Assembly: GCA_947455015.1 (NCBI GenBank)
Contig: CANGMY010000007.1
Location: 1 to 20,257, forward strand
DNA from: Microthrixaceae bacterium
Lineage (GTDB): Bacteria; Actinomycetota; Acidimicrobiia; Acidimicrobiales; Acidimicrobilacustridaceae
Direction of reading: 5' to 3'
Length of the DNA stretch: 20,257 nt
In this document: positions 1-6,471 of the stretch, in pieces
How the letters are laid out: each line of letters opens with the position of its first letter
How positions within the stretch are numbered: position 1 is the first letter of the stretch
Notes under the pieces: model-generated
What the model was told of the DNA's origin: nothing
The model's input: only the letters and a program-made list of their open reading frames with translations
The model's database searches: none
Position numbers and translations under genes: made by a program

Positions 1-239
1 TTGCCCTTGTAGGGCTTGTAGCAACGGTTGCGTGCTTCGTCGACCGTGTCTGGTCCGAAGCAAATGAATGTCTCAGCTTCCATCAGTTCTTCGATGATGG
101 ACGGATCGTCGATGTTGTCGACGTCATAGACGACCTGCGTGCGCTTGTCGCCCACCCAACGGTTGTGTTCGAACTTTGTCGGACGATGCATGGCCTCATC
201 GTAGACGGCCAAGAACCAACGACCGTTCTTTTGCCAGCG
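1..239 (-). CDS. Unidentified protein, 3' end beyond the left edge
   Basis: On the minus strand one frame stays open from about position 239 to the edge and reads like real protein, including the stretches GRWFLAVYDEAMHRP, WVGDKRTQVVYDVD and TFICFGPDTVDEARNRCY. The first in-frame ATG is at 191, but the reading already looks coherent from 239. The only canonical start further up that I found is a TTG at 293, inside the preceding gene, so the true start is unresolved. It follows the small membrane protein directly and is probably the third gene of the acyl-CoA dehydrogenase unit. I do not recognise the family. That it is coding is fairly likely; its function is unknown. Confidence 0.55.
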
Positions 240-240
240 A

Positions 241-693
241 TTACTTGCCGGTTGGGTCTTCAGGCATTGGCAACTGGCTACCGATTGCCCCAATCGCTTC
301 GAGGTACTTCTCGTTGCCCTCGATGACCTGCACCACAGTGACGTCGTCGATAGCTAGACCGGCATCGGTTGCTCGACCAATCACGAACGCCAATGCATCG
401 TCTTCAGCAGCGACGAGTGGACCACTGGCAACCCTGTCGACTCCCTGTGCCCGTGCGACACCCAATTCTTCGAGATAGTCCAGGTGCCATTGCAGGAGTT
501 GCGCGAGTTCGTCATAGGTCAATTGCGCGGTGACGTCGTCGGGAAGACGATCGGCAACAAAGTCGACTGCTTCCGCACGGTCGTAGACCGCCGGGCGAGG
601 CTGCTCTGCAAGTTGACCCGCGAGACGACCAACGGCAAGCAAGCCGATGACAAGAACCGCAACCGCGGAAAGGATGATGAAGACGACGATCAC
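241..693 (-). CDS. Small membrane-anchored hypothetical protein
   Basis: This 150-residue protein has one strongly hydrophobic segment at about residues 2-25 (IVVFIILSAVAVLVIGLLAV). The remainder is an acidic, largely helical soluble part with DYLEELG and DALAFVIGRATDAG. It therefore looks like an inner-membrane protein with its body on one face of the membrane. The start is a GTG at 693, in the same frame as the acyl-CoA dehydrogenase and 27 bases beyond its TGA, so the two are probably co-transcribed. I recognise no catalytic motif or named domain. Alternatively the hydrophobic segment could be an uncleaved signal anchor. The existence of the gene is well supported by frame and composition. 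Confidence 0.7.
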   Translation of the reverse strand: MIVVFIILSAVAVLVIGLLAVGRLAGQLAEQPRPAVYDRAEAVDFVADRLPDDVTAQLTYDELAQLLQWHLDYLEELGVARAQGVDRVASGPLVAAEDDALAFVIGRATDAGLAIDDVTVVQVIEGNEKYLEAIGAIGSQLPMPEDPTGK

Positions 694-720
694 GATGGTC
701 TCGTCGCTGTGATCAGCGGA

Positions 721-1836
721 TCAGATGCCGATGCGCTGAGCAAGAAGCTCACGGTGATAGGTGGGATCACCGAAGAGAAGTTCCGAAGACTTCGCACGCT
801 TGAAGTACATGTGCGCCGGGTGTTCCCAAGTGAAACCAATGCCACCGTGGATCTGAATGTTCTCGGCAGAAGCATGGAAGTACGCATCGGAGCAGTAGGC
901 CTTAGCCAGCGACGCAACGGCGGGAAGTTCGTCGTTGAGTTCTGATGCACACCAGCCGGCGTAGTACGCCGCGGACTTGGCGGACTCAACTTCGAGCAGC
1001 ATGTCGGCGCACTTGTGCTTGATGGCCTGGAACGAACCGATCGGACGACCGAACTGCACGCGATCCTTGGCGTACTGCACTGCCATGTCGAGGCACATCT
1101 GAGCGCCGCCAACCTGCTCGGCGGCAAGGCCGACAGCAGCAAGATCGAGAACGGTGGAAAGAACGTCCCAGCCAGCACCATCGGTGCCAATGAGCGTGCC
1201 TTCAACATTGGCGAATTCGAGCTTGGCCTGCTTGCGGGTCTGGTCCATGGTGGCCAGCGCGGTGCGGGTGAGGCCAGCAGCATCGCCAGCGACGGAGAAG
1301 AGGCTCACGCCAGCAGCCGTGCGGGCGGCAACGATGATCACGTTCGCGGTGTGACCGTCAATGACATAGGACTTCGTGCCGTTGATCTTCCAGGTTCCGC
1401 CATCGTTGGTGGCGGTTGCTTCGATACCGGATTCGTCCCAGCGACCGTTCGGTTCGGTGAACGCAACAGTGGCGATGGTTTCGCCTGACGCGATACCCGG
1501 AAGGATCGCGGCCTTTGCTGCATCGTCACCGGACTGCATCACGGTGTTGGCGGCAAGAACAACAGAAGAGAAGTACGGCGCACACAGAAGTGCGCGGCCC
1601 ATCTCTTCGAGAACAACGATGAGTTCGACGTAGCCGTAACCCTGGCCACCGAACTCTTCAGGAATGGTGAGGCTCTGAAGACCGAGCTGTTCAGCCATCT
1701 GCGCCCACACGTCGGGGTCATACCCGCGCTCGGTTTCCATCTGCTCACGAACATCGGCTTCTGAGGACTTGGCCTCGAGGAACTGACGAACGATGTTGCG
1801 AAGCTCTTCCTGCTCCTCAGAGAAGGCAAAGTTCAT
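721..1836 (-). CDS. Acyl-CoA dehydrogenase (FadE-like)
   Basis: This 371-residue protein has the three-part fold of flavin-dependent acyl-CoA dehydrogenases, which oxidise an acyl-CoA at the alpha-beta bond. The N-terminal helical part begins NFAFSEEQEELR. The middle beta domain has the FAD-contact stretch VAFTEP (about residues 124-129) and the KINGTKSYV strand. The C-terminal part has DRVQFGRPIGSFQAIKH (258-274) and IQIHGGIGFTWEHPAHMYFKRA (327-348). The GGIGFTWEHP form is common in actinobacterial FadE proteins that act on bulky or CoA-linked ring substrates, sometimes as heteromers, so the substrate cannot be named. ATG 1836 is preferred over an upstream in-frame start at 1926 because it has a GGAGG site 8 bases upstream. 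It lies downstream of the quinone-oxidoreductase-like gene on the same strand. Confidence 0.92.
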   Translation of the reverse strand: MNFAFSEEQEELRNIVRQFLEAKSSEADVREQMETERGYDPDVWAQMAEQLGLQSLTIPEEFGGQGYGYVELIVVLEEMGRALLCAPYFSSVVLAANTVMQSGDDAAKAAILPGIASGETIATVAFTEPNGRWDESGIEATATNDGGTWKINGTKSYVIDGHTANVIIVAARTAAGVSLFSVAGDAAGLTRTALATMDQTRKQAKLEFANVEGTLIGTDGAGWDVLSTVLDLAAVGLAAEQVGGAQMCLDMAVQYAKDRVQFGRPIGSFQAIKHKCADMLLEVESAKSAAYYAGWCASELNDELPAVASLAKAYCSDAYFHASAENIQIHGGIGFTWEHPAHMYFKRAKSSELLFGDPTYHRELLAQRIGI

Positions 1837-1844
1837 GGTGGTGG

Positions 1845-1849
1845 CCTCC
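1845..1849 (-). promoter_or_regulatory. Ribosome binding site of the acyl-CoA dehydrogenase
   Basis: GGAGG on the minus strand, 8 bases before ATG 1836. It decides the start against an upstream in-frame ATG and shows that this gene, unlike most in the window, has a leader with a conventional Shine-Dalgarno site. Confidence 0.75.
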
Positions 1850-1858
1850 GGTCGCGAA

Positions 1859-1875
1859 CGGGGGTCGGTCCCCCG
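1859..1875. repeat. Perfect 6-bp inverted repeat in the acyl-CoA dehydrogenase leader
   Basis: CGGGGG-TCGGT-CCCCCG is a perfect hairpin or palindrome 23-39 bases upstream of ATG 1836. It could be an operator or an mRNA stem just before the Shine-Dalgarno site. The rest of the 127-bp gap (1837-1963) shows no gene and no clear promoter, only a weak TAGAAC on the minus strand at 1916-1911. Confidence 0.45.
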
Positions 1876-1963
1876 CCGGTTGACGTTTGCAGCAACTGCC
1901 GCAGGGGGTAGTTCTAGCCGACACAAGGGGCGTACGGCACATCTCTGGGCCGATTCGTTTCCG

Positions 1964-2932
1964 TCAGGGAACGAGGATCGCCTTCCCTGCCACCTGGCGC
2001 TCTTCGAGGTCGGTCAGAGCCCGAGCAGCTTCAGCGAGCGGGTAGGCCACCGGTTCGACCGGATTCAGCCTTCCCGCAGTGATTTCCTTAAGAACTTGGG
2101 CCGTGAGTTCTTCGTTGCGCTCGCCATTTCGAAGGGCCCAGCCGCCCCAATCGACGCCGATCACCCGCCGGTTCCGCAGGAGGATCTGGTTGGCCGGGAG
2201 GTTCGGGATGCCCCCGACGAAGCCGATCACGAGATAGGCCCCGTTGTCGCCCAGCGCCCGGAGGCAGGTCGTGCCGAGGTCGCCGCCGACTGGGTCATAA
2301 AGCACGTCGACCGAACCTCCGCCGAGTTCTTTGGCGCGTTCCTTGACGTCTTCAGTTGTTGAGTCGATGACAGCTTCGGCGCCGCGAGAAAGAGCGAGTT
2401 GACGCTTCTCCTCGGTCGACGCAACTGCAATGACACGCATACCGAGCGATGAACCGATGTCGACGGCAGCGAGACCGACGCCGCCACCCGCGCCAAGCAC
2501 GAGGAGGCTTTGTCCGCTCTGCACCTGAGCGCGTTCACAAAGTGCGAACCAACCGGTGAGGTAACTCTGCGTAAACGTTGCTGCTTGTCCATCAGTAACC
2601 GAATCAGAAAGCAGCACCGTGCGCGCTTCGCCGACAACAAGTTCACTTACGTAACCGCCGAGACCAACGTTCACGAAGACGCGGTCGTTAATCGCGCGGG
2701 TCGTGACGTCAGAGCCAATTTCGACGACGCGGCCCACAACTTCCATACCCGGAACGAACGGGACCGGAGGTTTGATCTGATACTTGCCTTGGACAAAAAG
2801 TCCGTCGACGAAATTCACGCCGCACGCAGTGACGGCAATACGGACATCCCCAGCACCGACCGCTGTGCTGTCACGTTCAACGAAGCGGAGGTCGCTTACC
2901 GGCCCAAATTGTTCGCAAATGATTGCTTTCAT
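1964..2932 (-). CDS. NADPH:quinone oxidoreductase-like MDR enzyme
   Basis: A 322-residue member of the medium-chain dehydrogenase/reductase superfamily, of the zinc-free quinone-oxidoreductase type. The N-terminal GroES-like domain has CGVNFVDGLFVQGKYQ and the PFVPGMEVVGRV stretch. The Rossmann domain has a nucleotide-binding loop, LGAGGGVGLAAVDIG. The cysteine-rich structural zinc lobe of true alcohol dehydrogenases is absent. Enzymes of this type reduce quinones or activated enones with NADPH; some act as enoyl reductases, so the exact substrate is open. The start at ATG 2932 is chosen over 2986 because MKAIICEQFGP is the typical family N terminus and a -10 box lies 6 bases before it. It diverges from the hydrolase gene at 2980. 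Confidence 0.9.
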   Translation of the reverse strand: MKAIICEQFGPVSDLRFVERDSTAVGAGDVRIAVTACGVNFVDGLFVQGKYQIKPPVPFVPGMEVVGRVVEIGSDVTTRAINDRVFVNVGLGGYVSELVVGEARTVLLSDSVTDGQAATFTQSYLTGWFALCERAQVQSGQSLLVLGAGGGVGLAAVDIGSSLGMRVIAVASTEEKRQLALSRGAEAVIDSTTEDVKERAKELGGGSVDVLYDPVGGDLGTTCLRALGDNGAYLVIGFVGGIPNLPANQILLRNRRVIGVDWGGWALRNGERNEELTAQVLKEITAGRLNPVEPVAYPLAEAARALTDLEERQVAGKAILVP

Positions 2933-2938
2933 GGCCGA

Positions 2939-2944
2939 ACGGTA
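2939..2944 (-). promoter_or_regulatory. Predicted -10 box, leaderless promoter of the quinone oxidoreductase gene
   Basis: TACCGT on the minus strand ends exactly 6 bases before ATG 2932, so transcription would start at or next to the start codon. The spacing matches that at six other genes in the window. A GGAGG further up (about 14 bases from the ATG) is too distant to be a good ribosome site. Confidence 0.5.
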
Positions 2945-2967
2945 GCCCTCCAAGGTCAATCCCCTGC

Positions 2968-2973
2968 GAGACT
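2968..2973 (+). promoter_or_regulatory. Predicted -10 box, leaderless promoter of the MBL-fold hydrolase
   Basis: GAGACT ends 6 bases before ATG 2980. It differs from the TANNNT consensus at the first base, so it is the weakest of the series, but the spacing is identical. Confidence 0.35.
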
Positions 2974-2979
2974 GTGGGA

Positions 2980-3585
2980 ATGACACTTCTGCTCGCTGAG
3001 ACCGGATACGAAGTCCATGCCGTTGTGGTCGGTCCCATGGACAACAACGTCTTTGTCATTCGCTGCACCGAGACCGGCGATGGCGTTCTGATCGATGCTG
3101 CGAATGAACATGAACGCTTGCTGGAACTTTGCAGTGCCCTCGGCGTACGCCGAGTAATCGAGACCCACGGTCACTGGGATCACATTCAGGCCGTTCCCGC
3201 TGTTCGTGATGCCGGTTACGACGTCGCTGTGACCGCTGCGGATTCGGAAATGCTCCCTACCTACGACAGCATTTTGGAAGACGACAACGTGATCGAAGTC
3301 GGTCGCCTGCGACTTCGAACGATTGCGACGCCAGGACATACCCGCGGTTCGATGTGTTTCGCCCTTGAGGGCAGCCCACTGTTGTTCTCGGGCGACACTC
3401 TCTTCCCCGGCGGTCCCGGCAACACGTCATTTGAAGGCGGAGATTTCGCAACGATCATCGACTCGCTCGACCAGCGGCTCTTCACCTATTCGGCCGACAC
3501 CATCGTTCTTCCCGGCCACGGGAACTGGACGACCATCGGCAACGAACGCCCTCACCTTCAGGAATGGGTCGACCGAGGCTGGTAG
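2980..3585 (+). CDS. Metallo-beta-lactamase-fold hydrolase (glyoxalase II-like)
   Basis: This 201-residue protein has the metal-binding signature of the MBL superfamily: THGHWDH (H63, H65, D67, H68), then H120 in TPGHTRGS, D139 in FSGDTLF and H180 in LPGHG. The spacing fits the glyoxalase II and persulfide-dioxygenase branch of thiolester hydrolases, which bind one or two metal ions. The short length lacks the substrate-binding helical domain of full glyoxalase II, so the substrate is unknown. ATG 2980 is preferred over 2923, which would run into the opposite gene. It is transcribed divergently from the oxidoreductase, 47 bp away. sufC1 begins 71 bp downstream from its own promoter. Confidence 0.9.
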   Translation: MTLLLAETGYEVHAVVVGPMDNNVFVIRCTETGDGVLIDAANEHERLLELCSALGVRRVIETHGHWDHIQAVPAVRDAGYDVAVTAADSEMLPTYDSILEDDNVIEVGRLRLRTIATPGHTRGSMCFALEGSPLLFSGDTLFPGGPGNTSFEGGDFATIIDSLDQRLFTYSADTIVLPGHGNWTTIGNERPHLQEWVDRGW

Positions 3586-3605
3586 TCCTCTCGCTGGGGT
3601 CAGTA

Positions 3606-3636
3606 ATTTCTCCTACGGCGGTAGTGCGAATCCCCC
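3606..3636 (+). promoter_or_regulatory. Shared suf operator, copy A (before sufC1)
   Basis: ATTTCTCCTAC-GGCG-GTAG followed by TGCGAATCCCCC. The core CTAC-GGCG-GTAG is a perfect inverted repeat. The same sequence, with one or two changes, occurs before sufD and sufB. Relative to a start of transcription at 3657 the palindromic core covers about -47 to -29, so a bound protein would block the -35 region. The type of regulator cannot be told from the site; Rrf2-family (IscR-like) or SufR proteins are the usual controllers of suf genes. Confidence 0.65.
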
Positions 3637-3644
3637 ACAGGTCC

Positions 3645-3650
3645 TAGACT
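3645..3650 (+). promoter_or_regulatory. Predicted -10 box, leaderless promoter of sufC1
   Basis: TAGACT ends 6 bases before ATG 3657, with no Shine-Dalgarno site between. It lies just downstream of operator copy A. Confidence 0.6.
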
Positions 3651-3656
3651 CAAGGC

Positions 3657-4406
3657 ATGTCCCCCCTCTTCACCATCGAGGACCTTCACGTCTCTACTGC
3701 GGGCGAGAACCCCGTCGAGATTCTGCGCGGTGTCGACCTCGTCATCGGCGCCGGCGAGGTTCACGCCCTTATGGGCCCCAACGGTTCCGGCAAGTCAACG
3801 CTTGCCTCAGCACTTCTCGGTAGCCCCGAATATCAGGTCACCTCGGGCCGCATCCTTTTCAAAGGCGACGATGTCACCGATTGGCCCACCGATGTTCGGG
3901 CCAAGGCCGGCATGTTCCTCGCCTTCCAGTACCCGCAAGAGATCCAGGGCGTTTCAGTTCTGAACTTCCTTCGTCAAGCTTGGTCGGCCCGACGCGGCAT
4001 CGACCTTTCGATGCTCGAGTTACGACTCGAGATCATGGACTGGATGACGCGCCTCGACATGGACCCGTCCTTCGCCGATCGCTACCTCAACGAGGGTTTT
4101 TCTGGCGGCGAAAAGAAGCGTAATGAAATCCTTCAGATGGCAATCCTTCAGCCCGACATCGCGATCCTCGATGAAACCGATTCAGGCCTCGACATCGACG
4201 CACTGCGCGTTGTCGCCAAGGGGGTGCGCGAAGTGCTCGCCGCACGACCCGAACTCGGCATTCTTGCCATCACGCATTACCAACGACTTCTCGACGAACT
4301 GAACCCCTCGTTCGTTCATGTACTCATCAACGGTCGCGTCGTCGAGTCTGGTGGGCCCGAACTTTCTCGCAAGCTCGAAGCCGAGGGTTACGACGCATGG
4401 CTGTGA
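3657..4406 (+). CDS. sufC: SufC Fe-S assembly ATPase (copy 1)
   Basis: This 249-residue ABC-type ATPase is soluble and drives the SufBCD scaffold during Fe-S cluster assembly. The Walker A motif is GPNGSGKST (about residues 40-48), followed by the Q-loop region FLAFQYPQEIQGVSV. The SufC-specific signature is FSGGEKKRNEILQM, the Walker B region is AILDETDSGLDIDAL, and the H-loop is AITHYQRLL. All catalytic elements are intact. It heads the plus-strand operon and its last 10 bases overlap sufS. A second SufC is encoded at 7256-6468, so this copy is extra relative to the usual single gene. It is probably leaderless and controlled through operator copy A. Confidence 0.95.
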   Translation: MSPLFTIEDLHVSTAGENPVEILRGVDLVIGAGEVHALMGPNGSGKSTLASALLGSPEYQVTSGRILFKGDDVTDWPTDVRAKAGMFLAFQYPQEIQGVSVLNFLRQAWSARRGIDLSMLELRLEIMDWMTRLDMDPSFADRYLNEGFSGGEKKRNEILQMAILQPDIAILDETDSGLDIDALRVVAKGVREVLAARPELGILAITHYQRLLDELNPSFVHVLINGRVVESGGPELSRKLEAEGYDAWL

Positions 4407-5644
4407 GCACCGACCCCATCGACGGAACTCGCCTGAAAGAACAATTCCCGCTTCTTTCTCGCGACGTTCACGGCAAGCAAATTGTGTATCTCGATTCGGC
4501 GGCCACCTCGCAGAAGCCCCTTTCGGTACTGAACGCAATGGACGACTACTACCGCACGATTAATTCCAATGTGCACCGTGGCGTCTACATGATCGCCGAA
4601 GAGGCTACGAACCGTATGGAAATTGCGCGCTCACTTATGCGCGATTTCATCGGAGCCCGTTCGTCTTCAGAAATCATCTTCACAAAGAACGCAACTGAAG
4701 CTCTCAACATGGTTGCGCAGAGTTGGGGCCGAGCAAACCTTTCTGCCGGCGACGTTGTCGTGCTCAGCCATATGGAGCACCACGCCAACATCGTTCCGTG
4801 GCACATGCTCGTCGCCGAGATTGGTATTCAGCTTCGGTGGATTCCACTCGACGCCGAAGGCCGCCTCGATCTCACCGATCTCGACACGTTGCTTGACGGC
4901 GCCAAAGTTCTTTCCGTAACGGCGATGTCCAATGTGCTGGGCACCATGAACCCGGTACGCACGCTTACTGACGCCGCCCGCAAGGCCGGCGCAATCAGCA
5001 TCATCGACGGTTGCCAGTCAGTGCCCCACAGCGCGACCAATGTTCAAGATCTCGGCGCCGACTTCCTCGCCTTCTCCGGTCACAAAATGTGTGGGCCCAC
5101 CGGTATCGGCGTTCTCTACGGGCGCGAAGAACTTCTCGAAGCGATGCCTCCGTTCCTCGGCGGCGGCGAAATGATTCGCGATGTTCGCCTCGATGGCTTC
5201 ACCACCAACGACCTTCCCTGGAAGTTCGAGGCCGGCACTCCCCCGATTGCCGAAGTCATTGGCCTCGGTGCAGCAGTGGAATGGCTCAATGGCGTTGGCA
5301 TGGACAATGTTCGTGCCCACGAAATCGCTCTCACCGAATACACAATCTCGACGCTTCATGAACGCTTCGGCGATCGCATCAACATTCACGGACCAACAAG
5401 TCCACTCGAGCGCGGCGGCGTCTTCAGTTTCGATTTCGACGGTCTGCACCCGCATGACATCTCCCAGGTTCTCGATCAGCACGCGGTCTGCGTTCGGGCC
5501 GGTCACCACTGCGCCAAGCCACTCATGAAACTCCTGGGCATCGGCGCCACTGCCCGAGCCTCGGTCTACGTCTACAACGACACTGCCGATATCGATGCCC
5601 TCGCCGACGCACTCGATGCGACTGGCGCGTTCTTCACCCTCTAG
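4397..5644 (+). CDS. sufS: SufS cysteine desulfurase
   Basis: This 415-residue group II cysteine desulfurase depends on pyridoxal phosphate and takes sulfur from cysteine for Fe-S cluster assembly. The cofactor lysine is K230 in FSGHKMCGPTG. D204 and Q207 in IIDGCQS contact the cofactor ring. The persulfide-forming cysteine is C372 in RAGHHCAKP, on the short loop typical of SufS rather than IscS. The length is normal. It overlaps sufC1 by 10 bases and is followed 43 bases later by sufU, its usual sulfur-transfer partner in Gram-positive bacteria. The start ATGGCTGTGAGC lies inside the end of sufC1, which suggests translational coupling. Confidence 0.96.
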   Translation: MAVSTDPIDGTRLKEQFPLLSRDVHGKQIVYLDSAATSQKPLSVLNAMDDYYRTINSNVHRGVYMIAEEATNRMEIARSLMRDFIGARSSSEIIFTKNATEALNMVAQSWGRANLSAGDVVVLSHMEHHANIVPWHMLVAEIGIQLRWIPLDAEGRLDLTDLDTLLDGAKVLSVTAMSNVLGTMNPVRTLTDAARKAGAISIIDGCQSVPHSATNVQDLGADFLAFSGHKMCGPTGIGVLYGREELLEAMPPFLGGGEMIRDVRLDGFTTNDLPWKFEAGTPPIAEVIGLGAAVEWLNGVGMDNVRAHEIALTEYTISTLHERFGDRINIHGPTSPLERGGVFSFDFDGLHPHDISQVLDQHAVCVRAGHHCAKPLMKLLGIGATARASVYVYNDTADIDALADALDATGAFFTL

Positions 5645-5674
5645 TCCCCTACGCTCACCTACACACCACGCACA

Positions 5675-5679
5675 GGGAG
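5675..5679 (+). promoter_or_regulatory. Ribosome binding site of sufU
   Basis: GGGAG 8 bases before ATG 5688. It decides the start against an in-frame ATG at 5595 that would overlap sufS and add a low-complexity N terminus. Confidence 0.7.
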
Positions 5680-5687
5680 TGCCGCCC

Positions 5688-6161
5688 ATGCCCGGCCTCG
5701 AAGACCTCTACCGAGAGATCATCCTCGATCATTACCGCAACCCGCGTAACCGCGGCGAGCTCGAAACACCTCCGGCGCATCGCGTCGAGGGTTTCAACCC
5801 GCTCTGTGGCGACGAAATCGTGCTGTATCTCGATCTTGATACCGACGGTCGCGTGGCCGACATCCGCATCTCCGGCCAAGGCTGTTCGATTAGCCAGTCG
5901 TCAGCTTCGATGATGTCCGCTGCGGTCAAGGGCAAGACCGTTGCCGAGATCGACGATCTCACTCGTGCCTTCAAGGCCATGATGTCGATTCACGAGAATT
6001 CGCTTGAAGGCGCCGAGACCACAGAACCAATCGATGCACCCGACGTGAAGCTCGGCGATCTCGAGGCGCTACGCGGCGTCGTCAAGTTCCCGGTTCGCAT
6101 TAAGTGCGCAACGCTTGCCTGGAACACACTCGCTCAAGGCATCGAAGAAGCCTCAGCCTGA
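5688..6161 (+). CDS. sufU: SufU zinc-dependent sulfurtransferase
   Basis: This 157-residue IscU-fold protein belongs to the SufU branch. In Gram-positive bacteria SufU accepts sulfur from SufS in a zinc-assisted exchange and passes it to the SufBCD scaffold. The zinc ligands are visible: C40 and D42 in NPLCGDEI, C66 in GQGCSISQSSASMM and C140 in IKCATLAW. The insertion between the second and third cysteines, seen here as the segment around residues 96-125, is typical of SufU compared with IscU. The N terminus LEDLYREIILDHYRNPRN is diagnostic. It is the last gene of the sufC1-sufS-sufU operon, facing the PCD gene with 13 bases between the stop codons. Confidence 0.96.
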   Translation: MPGLEDLYREIILDHYRNPRNRGELETPPAHRVEGFNPLCGDEIVLYLDLDTDGRVADIRISGQGCSISQSSASMMSAAVKGKTVAEIDDLTRAFKAMMSIHENSLEGAETTEPIDAPDVKLGDLEALRGVVKFPVRIKCATLAWNTLAQGIEEASA

Positions 6162-6174
6162 GCAGTGAGAGGCC

Positions 6175-6471
6175 TCAGCCTCGAACAACTCCATCGATGC
6201 CCTTCGCCAAAGCGAAGCAACGCTCAGTGGGGCCACCGCTGTCGTGACTCGTGATGTCAATCACGACACTGTTCCAAACGTTTGACCAGTTCGGATGATG
6301 GTCGAGTTGCTCGGCAATCGGAGCGACTCGATTCATGAACGCCCACGCCTCAGTGAAATTGGCGAAGGTGAGTTCTCGATGCAGATGTCCGTCGACCATC
6401 GTCCATTCCGCAATAGTCGCCAAACGTTCGGCAACTTCCTCAGGAGTCAGGACACGATCGCGCGGACTCAT
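6175..6471 (-). CDS. Pterin-4a-carbinolamine dehydratase
   Basis: This 98-residue protein matches the PCD/DCoH family in length and motif. LDHHPNWSNVWNSVVIDITSHDSGG (about residues 56-80) contains the H58-H59-P60 triad and H76. The enzyme dehydrates 4a-hydroxy-tetrahydropterins made by aromatic amino acid hydroxylases; many bacterial homologues have no known pterin partner, and some are linked to molybdopterin metabolism. Its ATG overlaps the stop of sufC2 by ATGA, so it is the last gene of the sufB-to-sufC2 strand and is probably translationally coupled to it. Why a PCD sits in a suf operon is unclear. The family assignment is firm. Confidence 0.93.
   Translation of the reverse strand: MSPRDRVLTPEEVAERLATIAEWTMVDGHLHRELTFANFTEAWAFMNRVAPIAEQLDHHPNWSNVWNSVVIDITSHDSGGPTERCFALAKGIDGVVRG

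Noticed and set aside
690..2362. Several long open frames on both strands over the acyl-CoA dehydrogenase and oxidoreductase genes
   Set aside because: All lie in alternative frames of genes with clear family motifs and have low-complexity composition rich in S, R, P and A.
5018..5689. Open frame of 223 codons on the minus strand opposite sufS
   Set aside because: It mirrors the strongly conserved SufS reading frame and has no recognisable motif; it is a by-product of G+C-rich codon use.
6150..6181. Direct repeat GCCTCAGCCT (6150-6159 and 6172-6181) and palindrome CTCAG-C-CTGAG between sufU and PCD
   Set aside because: Both copies fall on the last codons of two converging genes that encode Ala-Ser or Arg-Gly followed by TGA. 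There is no T-run or strong stem, so a terminator cannot be supported.
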